Source: Zymoseptoria tritici IPO323
Lineage: Eukaryota > Ascomycota > Dothideomycetes > Mycosphaerellales > Mycosphaerellaceae
Assembly (NCBI RefSeq): GCF_000219625.1
Contig: NC_018211.1
Coordinates: forward strand, 868,001-932,000
Length of the DNA: 64,000 nt
Reading direction: 5' to 3'
The notes beneath the pieces are model-generated. The model saw only the letters and a list, made by a program, of their open reading frames with translations. It was not told the origin of the DNA and did not search any database. Numbering within the stretch: the stretch's first letter is position 1; each line of letters starts with the position of its first letter. Positions 56,704 through 64,000 of this stretch are shown piece by piece. The position numbers were made by a program, and so were the translations under genes.

Positions 56704-59014
56704 GTTGCGTGTGAGAGTGTGATTGATGAGAGGAGGAAGAGGAATGTGTTGACGAAGGGAGGAAAGTCGTCTAACGGATGGAGAGGGAGTAAGAAACATG
56801 GTTGCCGGGCGGCGATGAGGTATAAGTTCCTTTCCCATGAAGAAGGGACACCCCACCTCACTCTAGGCCGAATCGGGTACGCCACAGCGAGGGAAGAGCG
56901 AGCAATGATGAGTCAGCTGGATAATCAGTTTTTGATTGGCTGGCGAGCAGCGATGTCCCCTCGATTAGTCGTTGTCATCATCGTCGGCAGACTTGCTCTC
57001 GACTTGCCACTGGAGAGAATGCGAGAGCGATTTTGCACGGGAGTCACAGTGGTATCAGGATATGCCTTGGCTCATCTGTGTTGCTGTATGTTGCTGTATG
57101 CTTCCTTCATAATGTTTGCTGCGTCCAATGCTTGCCACGCAGTTCGTGCTGACCGAACTCGATCATCGTCGACCAGCGATTTTGTCGAATGCCTGTCAAA
57201 GATCACACCATCGCTGCCCCGCCCCGGCCTAGCGAGATCTGGGATCTGGGGCAACGAAGCGAAAGGAACGGTTGTTTTTCAATTCACATCGAGCCTACAG
57301 CATTGCCCATCCTACGCAGCCACCAAGACAGCAATCAAGCGAAACAGTGGCCAAAACAGTTCCAAATTGGCAGTCGTTGGTGTCCACAAGGCTCTCAACA
57401 TCGACTCCATCACATGAAACCTCGAGGTTTTCTAGAACGATCTAGGCAAGTGCGAATATGCAGGTCTGGGCGATCGTTTCGTCTCAGAATTCGAAGTGTG
57501 AGATCTGTTCATCTCCGACAGGCTACACGGCACTTGCGATGCTCGCCACGAGTATCTCGCGGTGCTGCCATTCGCTCAACCACGTCGACCTGCCACTTGA
57601 GAGAATGACATCGCTTGAGGCTCTGCATCTTCGCACGTGCGTGGTATGAGGAAGCTTCGCACCGCGGCTGCATGTTGGTCTCCGAGTTCTCCCGAGTGCC
57701 TATCGTAACAGCCAGGAACTCTATTTGCAGATTGCCGGAGAAGCTTTGAAATTGCCTCTTTTGGTCACATCATCCTCGCTATGGTCCTGTGGAGGAAACC
57801 ACGACCAACACGGCGTATATTATGCGCGGGGAACCCAGTCCGTTCTGCTGACATGCAAGGTAAACATCTTCACGTTGGACCTGATTGGTACTTTAGATGT
57901 TGACTTATTCTACATTGAAATTGTTGTTCACTCCCACACACGCTGATGTCTTAGCACACTGATGTTTCAGCATAAGAACGAATTGGAGCTACGCTGGCCC
58001 GCCGAAATCGGTGTCAAGCCACGGTCGAAAACTTGCATTCGAAAATCAGCATTGCAAGTGGACTTCACAAACCATCGAGACCTTTGGATATCTTGCAAGT
58101 ACATTGAAGAGTAATTCCAGTTTCCGCGAGGGCATTTCGCAATCAAGAGGGCGACGCAATTTTTTGATGTCCGGTCTCGCAATTGGACCTCACCAGGCAA
58201 ACACCTTCTTCAGTAACGCTCGCCAGACGTAGTCTGTCGGCAAGCTTGACAGAATTTCCGTGTCCAGATTGTCGTCAAGCTGCAGGGTCGACTCGCTGGA
58301 CAAGACGACTGCTTTTGGAATAGTCGGCTTTGACCCTCAATCGAACAAAGACGGCACGGCTGTCATCAATGCGAACGGCAGGACAGTGCACACCAAACAC
58401 ATTCGCAGGTAGAACAAAGGAGGTGCGTCTCGCGAGCTTGTCTGTCTAGCTGAGCAGTTGCACAACGTATCTCGCAGAGCAAACTGTGGTAGTCTTTATA
58501 CCATGCCACATGGGTCCATAAAACTCTATTTCACTCCTTTCTCGACCAGAAAAATTGCCGCCATCTTCGTTTTCGTCCTTTAGCCATGTTCTGGAGGGTA
58601 TCGTCACGACTGGTATACCATCCATACTGATATGCTATACACAGTGTCGATAATGGTGATCGACAATGGGTACCCGCCTTGGCGCTGTCCTATCCCTGCC
58701 AAAAATGTCAGATTGTCACATGCAAGCTTCTTAGCTTCCTAAGGCAGCTTAGCGTGAGTGCTTAATTTGCACTCCGTTCGCACATCGTCGACACACGACG
58801 CCGACGCGTCGTACTCGATCTTCTTCCACCACTTCCTCACCATCGTCCTTGTATCATCTCCTCCTTCAACTTCTCAGCCAACGATTGATCCCAGAGCTCC
58901 AAAGCACGTCTACAATCACACCAGGTACTCCATATTCACGCCCCTGCTATTCCTCAGGTCCCAAAGACTGACTCCGACAGATCAACTCTTCGAGATTTTC
59001 AGACACCAACGATC
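56704..59014. other. Spacer of about 2.3 kb, KatG promoter to first zinc-finger gene
   Basis: No gene is supported. A short stretch near 57000-57030 resembles 57583-57608 (CGACTTGCCACTGGAGAG versus CGACCTGCCACTTGAGAG), a possible degenerate repeat. The right end (58725-58830) resembles the region before the second zinc-finger gene. Confidence 0.45.
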
Positions 59015-59935
59015 ATGTCTTCATCAACGGCATACGGCTGCACCCAGTGCTCCTTCGCCACACCCTCGCTCACAGCTATCAACACCCACATCAACACCTC
59101 CAACAACGAGAAGAGATTATGGCGCTGCCCAGGCTGTGCCTCTTACTTCTGCCTCGCCACGAACCTGAAGGGCCACTTCCCCTTGTGCCAGAAGTTTTAC
59201 ACTTGGCGAACCACAATGAAGTGGGGCCGTGATCTTGACAAAAACTCGCGTGTGCAGTCTGCTTGCGACATCGCGGAAAAGCGAGCCGGAGCTACCGCTG
59301 AGTCCACCTTTGGCCCTCAAAAAGCTAGTCAGACAGTCGCAGCACCCACTCCCACTCCCAGCAAGAGGGCTTTACCCAAGAGAGTTCCGCCCAAGAAGAC
59401 CTACGACAATGGCCAGCAGCAGATCAGCAAGCGTCGAAAGGGGGCAGCAGAGGAGGAGCAGCCTGATGAGGATCCCGCCCAGTCAACCGAGGCACAAGAG
59501 TCGCCTCCCAAGAAGAGATTATGCCGCTCACGCGAGACCACAATGGCCTCACCATCGGCAAAGAGTCTAGAACGTGAAGCAACCTCCAGTGGCAATGCAT
59601 CTTCTGGAAACTCCGAAGTGGGTCACCAGCATTCGTGGCAAGAGTCTATGGACGATGGGCCTGTCCTCGAATTCAGCGGCGAGGAATACGAAGGTTTCGA
59701 CCTCGGCACCGGCACCAGCACCAGCGATGGCTTCGGTAATCCACCTGACAACCCTTTCCACGATCCGGAGGCTGAATTTCTCCCTGCACTGACGATCAAC
59801 ACCTACGACTTTCGTCATGGTCTCCTTGGTATCGTCACCGACGAGGACAGGAGGGAGGAAGAGGATATCGAGCGTACGATCAGGGAGATCAATGAGCGCT
59901 GGCGTGCTTTCAACGAAGGTCTGAGACGTGATTAG
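59015..59935 (+). CDS. Putative zinc-finger protein, tandem paralog 1
   Basis: An intronless 306-aa frame. The N-terminal 65 residues carry the Cys/His array shared with the next two genes: C9, C12, H25, then C38, C41, C46, H54, C58, with RCPGC and LKGHFPLC. A conserved extension follows (FYTWRTTMKWGRDL, then RVQSACDIAEKRAG). The middle is basic and Pro/Lys/Arg-rich with nuclear-signal-like runs (KKRLCR, SKRRKG). The C-terminal part is acidic, with a charged helix at the end (EEEDIERTIREINERW). The first finger shows only three clear ligands, so it may be a degenerate C2H2, while the second has enough Cys/His for a C2HC site. DNA or RNA binding is inferred from the pattern only. Confidence 0.75.
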   Translation: MSSSTAYGCTQCSFATPSLTAINTHINTSNNEKRLWRCPGCASYFCLATNLKGHFPLCQKFYTWRTTMKWGRDLDKNSRVQSACDIAEKRAGATAESTFGPQKASQTVAAPTPTPSKRALPKRVPPKKTYDNGQQQISKRRKGAAEEEQPDEDPAQSTEAQESPPKKRLCRSRETTMASPSAKSLEREATSSGNASSGNSEVGHQHSWQESMDDGPVLEFSGEEYEGFDLGTGTSTSDGFGNPPDNPFHDPEAEFLPALTINTYDFRHGLLGIVTDEDRREEEDIERTIREINERWRAFNEGLRRD

Positions 59936-60557
59936 CGAAACGCAGGTCTTGAGCACTGGGCAGGCTTTGTGGGATGACATGAGACGGTACAAGAACGCAG
60001 CGATGAGGCAGAGCACTATGAGGGAATTGAACCCAAGTGAAGGCATCGATTCCTCCATAGAGCGACTCTCTTCAGCATGGCAGCAAGGGGCTGAGCATCG
60101 ACGACGCCCGTGGGGCGAAGAAGTCTACACAACATAAACATAAACGACTATACTACACAACAGATTTTCACGTATGCTCGATATGCTGTGTCTCAGGGTA
60201 TCGCCTTTTCATTTAGCCCAGATATTCTTGGGAGGCAGGACACAGAATTCGACTGTCACATGCAATTTTCAAGCGTGCCAAGACATCTTAGCGCGGGTGC
60301 TCCGTTTGCACATTGTCAACACACGACACAACGACGCGTTACAGACCAGCTCTTCTTCTCGTCTTCATCATCCTTGAGTAACCCGTTACACACGGCACAC
60401 GACACGCTCGCCTTCCCACCTTTAAGCGATTCAAATACTTGACGGCAGCTCCAACCACCTCCTTCACAAAACAACCAGACTCATCATCCGACTTCAACAC
60501 GGTTCGTCTCCTTCGAAAACCTAAATCGTGCCAACCAAGCTCATTATCACCGCAGCA
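59936..60557. other. Spacer and duplicated promoter of zinc-finger paralog 2
   Basis: The segment about 60255-60330 resembles about 58720-58800 upstream of paralog 1 (shared CATGCAA, CTTAGCG, TTGCACA and ACACACGAC blocks in the same order), so the duplicated unit included regulatory DNA. Confidence 0.5.
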
Positions 60558-61469
60558 ATGTCTTCCACCACGCACAACTGCACCGAGTGCTCCGTTTCCA
60601 CTCCCTCCCTCGTCATCGCAACCAACCACGTCAACGCCTCGAACCAAAACAAGCGTCAGTGGCGTTGCCCCGGCTGCAGCACGCGTTTCTGCATCAAGAA
60701 CGACCTGGTCAACCACACCCCAAACTGCGACAGGTTCAACACGTGGAGGAGAACGATAAAATGGGGGAAAGATCTGTCGAACGCTCGCGTGAGCGCCGCC
60801 TGCGACTTCACGGAACAGCGAGCTGGAGCCGTGGCTCAGGTCACCTCAAGTACTACACAGGCGAGCCAGATCGTCGCTCCTCCAGCCATGCAATCGACTT
60901 CCACGAACGACAACGACGACAACGGCAAGCAGCGGCCGAACAGAAGCAGAAAGCTAGCCGCAGAGGAGAAGTTGTCTGATGAGGAAGATGCGGAAGGACA
61001 TGAAGGAACCGCACCCAAGAGATCGCGTCGCAGCGGCAAGTCTACGGCGACCTTGAAGCCGATGCCACAGTCCGGTCTCAAGAGCACGATGGACAGCTCT
61101 GCTGCGCCTACGGGTCCAGGGGCGTTTGGTGGAGAGGTCGAGGAACACGTCTGGACCACGCTCGACGATGGTGACGAAGAGAACCTCGGCGATGTGGACT
61201 GGAATGGAGGCTTCGACTTCGGAGGGTGGGAAGAGGCACCATTGTTGCCGGCACTCGAGACACGCGTGTCCACCATGACGAATGTACATCAGGCTATGAC
61301 GGAAGCCAATCGCATCGACTACTCCGGCGATGGTGGGTACGGCAGACCTCAGCCTGAATGGAACAGGTCGCGCTTCGGTCCAAGTGGGATCACCGAGTTC
61401 GCGGAGTACGTGGAGGAGTCGAGAAAGAAGGCGAACGCAAAGGCCGCCAACACGCCAGCGCAGAACTGA
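60558..61469 (+). CDS. Putative zinc-finger protein, tandem paralog 2
   Basis: An intronless 303-aa frame. The start at 60558 (MSSTTHNCTEC) aligns with paralog 1; an in-frame ATG at 60528 is less likely. The Cys/His array is C8, C11, H24, then C37, C40, C45, H53, C57, the same spacing as paralog 1. The extension FNTWRRTIKWGKDL and RVSAACDFTEQRAG follows. The middle is basic (RPNRSRKL, KRSRRSGK) around an acidic run. The C-terminal part is acidic and aromatic (DVDWNGGFDFGGWEEAP), which could act as an activation region, and ends in a short charged helix (FAEYVEESRKKANAKA). Tails differ strongly between the paralogs, so only the zinc-binding head appears constrained. Confidence 0.75.
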   Translation: MSSTTHNCTECSVSTPSLVIATNHVNASNQNKRQWRCPGCSTRFCIKNDLVNHTPNCDRFNTWRRTIKWGKDLSNARVSAACDFTEQRAGAVAQVTSSTTQASQIVAPPAMQSTSTNDNDDNGKQRPNRSRKLAAEEKLSDEEDAEGHEGTAPKRSRRSGKSTATLKPMPQSGLKSTMDSSAAPTGPGAFGGEVEEHVWTTLDDGDEENLGDVDWNGGFDFGGWEEAPLLPALETRVSTMTNVHQAMTEANRIDYSGDGGYGRPQPEWNRSRFGPSGITEFAEYVEESRKKANAKAANTPAQN

Positions 61470-62244
61470 CCTGCAAACATGGAGTTGATGGGGTGAAGGT
61501 CAAAAAAGCTGGCCAGATTTGATTTACACGACGACGTCAGCGAATATGACAACGAATAGACATATGCACACATGGGACAGCCTGCCTCCAAAAGCTGTCG
61601 AGTGGGATGGAGCATGTGGCTCCTTGTTTGATGCACTGCTTGGTGCACTGTTTGGTGCGTTGTTTAGCACCTTGTTTGTAGATTGCTAGATCAGTCCTTT
61701 GTCGAGCATATGGTCATATACCAGCTCCATTTCCTGGATGCATCAATCAGAGTTCATCACTTCGTTCCGCAACAGCACCATTGTAACATAGTGCAAATAG
61801 CTTTATATCAAAACATCAGCAGTACACCGTCTCCCCAGCATCAATGTTCAACTTCAACATCTTCATGATGGCGACGACACTCCAACACCACTCGCATTCA
61901 CTTGACCGGGACCGCCCGCCACGTTAGCGCCAAAGTTTGGTCCCCAGCTTCGTCGCCAGGACTTCCTCCCACTTTGTCCGAAAAGAACACACCTTCCACG
62001 ATACGACATACAACATATACAAATCACACAAGTCGATACCAACACCTTCGTCCAATCCTACAGCACCCTCAAGCAACGCACTCCCCGCTGCATTGCCCAC
62101 TTACACGTTGCCATACACTTTGACGCTCGGTTCGTACCATTACCTCCAAACGCGTCAACTTCATCGCGCTGACCTAGTACCTGCAGAACCATCAATTCAC
62201 CTCACACGACTCACCTCCCACCCGCACCACACCCACCCGCAGCA
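61470..62244. other. Spacer between zinc-finger paralogs 2 and 3
   Basis: No gene was seen. A short run near 61623-61680 (TTGTTTGATGCACTGCTTGG and relatives) is an imperfect tandem repeat of about 15-17 bp. Confidence 0.45.
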
Positions 62245-63234
62245 ATGGCCACCACCTACAGCTGCACCGTCTGCTCCTTCACCACACAGGACGTCAACGA
62301 GATCAACACCCACACCACCGATTCGAACGCGAGCCGCGAGCTCTTCAAGTGTCCTGGTGCAACCTGCAGCGCTCTCTTCTGCCTTCCCACTCAAGCAGAA
62401 GCGCACTTCAAGCACTGCGCATCAATGTATACGTGGAAGGCGAAGAAGAAGTATGGCATCTTGCTCAGCGAACCACGCGTGAAGGCTGCGTGCGAGCAGG
62501 ACAGAGCTGGACAAGTCGCGACGTCCACGAGGGTGACTGGGACCACCGCTGCTCCTGCAGCCATCGCTGCACCCGCGACTGCTGCTGCTCCTCCCCAGCC
62601 TGCAGCACCTGCAGCAGCCACAACATCGTCTCAGCCAACCGACAGCAATAACACTCGCTGGCATGGTCGCCAGGGCACGAAGCGCAGGGGAAGACAGACT
62701 CGTGACGAGGAGGACCGGGAGGAGGAGGAGGAGCATGGCGGACTCAGCGATGCGAAGGTGCAAGTTCAAGACTTCACCCCGCGCACACGAGCTCCTGTTG
62801 GACGCGGTCCCACCACGAGAGGCCGCAGCGACGTCGATGCAAGAGACGCAGAATTTGGCGGAGTGATGGAGGGCTTTGCCGGACTCAGGCAGACAATCAC
62901 TCAACAACTCTACGGAGCGGGAGCTGTAGACATGGATCGAGTCCAGGCCGAGACTGACCAGCTTCGCGAGGAGTCTGCTCGCCTCAATGCTCGTATTGCT
63001 GCTGCCCAGGCCAATGATCCGATGGAGGTGGGAGACGACCACGAACAGGACGTCGGGAACGAGGATGAAGATCTCGACGAGGGTGACGCGATCGCCCAAA
63101 CAGCGCGTGACCTCCCCTTCCCCGGTCCAGGCTACCATCGGGAATTGGTCGATGGACAGGAGACATTGGTGGACCCGGACGGTGGCTACATCGACAAGGC
63201 TGGGAACTTCCACCCGCCTCGTGGCGGCCTTTGA
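62245..63234 (+). CDS. Putative zinc-finger protein, tandem paralog 3
   Basis: An intronless 329-aa frame. The head aligns with paralogs 1 and 2 but is the most diverged: C7, C10, H23, then C36, C41 (CPGATC, two residues longer between the Cys pair), C46, H54, C58. The extension is MYTWKAKKKYGILL and RVKAACEQDRAG. After it come an Ala/Pro-rich stretch, a basic-acidic block (KRRGRQTRDEEDREEEEEH), a helical segment with coiled-coil character (VDMDRVQAETDQLREESAR), and an acidic run. The end, GPGYHRELVDGQETLVDPDG, is unlike the other two paralogs. The coiled coil may allow dimerisation. No function can be assigned. Confidence 0.75.
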   Translation: MATTYSCTVCSFTTQDVNEINTHTTDSNASRELFKCPGATCSALFCLPTQAEAHFKHCASMYTWKAKKKYGILLSEPRVKAACEQDRAGQVATSTRVTGTTAAPAAIAAPATAAAPPQPAAPAAATTSSQPTDSNNTRWHGRQGTKRRGRQTRDEEDREEEEEHGGLSDAKVQVQDFTPRTRAPVGRGPTTRGRSDVDARDAEFGGVMEGFAGLRQTITQQLYGAGAVDMDRVQAETDQLREESARLNARIAAAQANDPMEVGDDHEQDVGNEDEDLDEGDAIAQTARDLPFPGPGYHRELVDGQETLVDPDGGYIDKAGNFHPPRGGL

Positions 63235-64000
63235 GAGAAGAGATCGAGAATTGCTGGGCAAGATGAAGCCTGCTTGAGGGCAACGAGGAAAAGTCTGCAA
63301 GATCATGAGCCACGAGATGATGAGACCATGAATGATGGAACAAGAACGGGCATTGAGACTCTCGAGAACAGGCGTGTGGGATACGGCTTTGTTGTCTTTG
63401 TGTTTGAGAACAGATTGTAGCTGCTTCAAGCGAATACGGGGCACGAAGGTATTGAATGGCATTGGATAAAGGTCTGCTGCCTTTGTTGTGTTTGAACGAT
63501 GGGGCCGAGTATGCAGCGAGAAGGCTGTCAATGTCATTTACCAACTTCTATACCTGTGCAATGTCTAGACCAGTCTCGCAAGGTTTGTCCTCTCACTTTT
63601 GTATTCCGTGAAAAGTCCGTCGCGGGCTACGACCTTGAAATTCGGCGTTGTTGGCATTTTAAGCTAGCAGGAGAGTCTATACTTGAACAACGATACGATG
63701 CCTGACGAGGTCGTAGACCACGGCAAAAGCCTGCTTCTTGTCGACACCACCAAATGCTTGATGAGTCGAGATATTGGACGTCCACTGAGGTCTGCTTCAC
63801 GAGCACAGACGGGCTACCGGTAATGAAACCGCAGTCGATGCGTGAACTTCATCATCTGGGTAGATTCTGAACTGAGATGGCAATCAAGGAAGACTCAGCC
63901 GGAACATGCGAGAGCAAAAGAGAGCACGGTCTTGTTATTTGTCTTCATACTCTCTAAAAGGACCGAGCAAACCAGGGCAATAAGGCCTATTAGAGCGTTA
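63235..64000. other. Right-end stretch without a supported gene
   Basis: 3' flank of the third zinc-finger gene and unassigned sequence to the window edge. A gene entering from the right cannot be excluded. Confidence 0.4.

Overview
The window is nuclear DNA of a filamentous ascomycete. The evidence is many short introns (about 50-80 nt, GT..AG, often with a CTAAC-type branch site), Pezizomycotina-type families (Zn2Cys6 regulator, PTH11/rhodopsin-type membrane protein, LaeA-like methyltransferase, P450, KatG) and single-gene transcription units on both strands. The gene mix fits a dothideomycete, but that placement is inference. Coding regions were reassembled by hand from splice sites; exon coordinates are in each entry. 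No viral or toxin gene was recognised.

Layout. 0-5.3 kb: a tandem trio of single-pass membrane, coiled-coil paralogs. The third is broken by a segment carrying an antisense small gene. 5.3-9.8 kb: long non-coding stretch, then a conserved low-complexity fungal protein. 9.8-12 kb: alpha-actinin. 12.3 kb: a truncated copy of the small gene at 4 kb. 15-19.4 kb: a secreted PAN-like protein with a mucin-like repeat, then a CRIB-domain Cdc42/Rac effector. 19.4-24 kb: gene-poor, with a weak repeat-containing candidate gene. 24.1-29.6 kb: dense housekeeping block of SEC12, FCF2, purine nucleoside phosphorylase and mitochondrial uS10. 30.3-39 kb: P450, LaeA-like methyltransferase and Zn2Cys6 regulator, a trio seen in specialised-metabolism loci but here without a backbone synthase. 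39.9-44.3 kb: NDP kinase and glucosidase II alpha in divergent orientation. 45.7-52 kb: two small-family genes, an orphan 511-aa protein and a rhodopsin-domain membrane protein. 54.4-56.7 kb: KatG. 59-63.2 kb: a tandem trio of paralogous putative zinc-finger proteins.

Main novelty. Three short genes (minus strand 4.03-4.66 kb, plus strand 45.7-46.2 kb, minus strand 47.4-47.8 kb) and one fragment (12.3-12.5 kb) form one divergent family. They share an N-terminal helix, an FW motif, a phase-1 intron just after the first domain, and a basic C-terminal helix. Two members and the fragment also share a late phase-2 intron before a 10-11 residue tail. I do not recognise this family. A second expansion is the zinc-finger trio at the right end, with a shared Cys/His pattern and acidic, low-complexity tails. 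The disrupted third membrane paralog with an antisense member of the FW family inside it is the clearest rearrangement.
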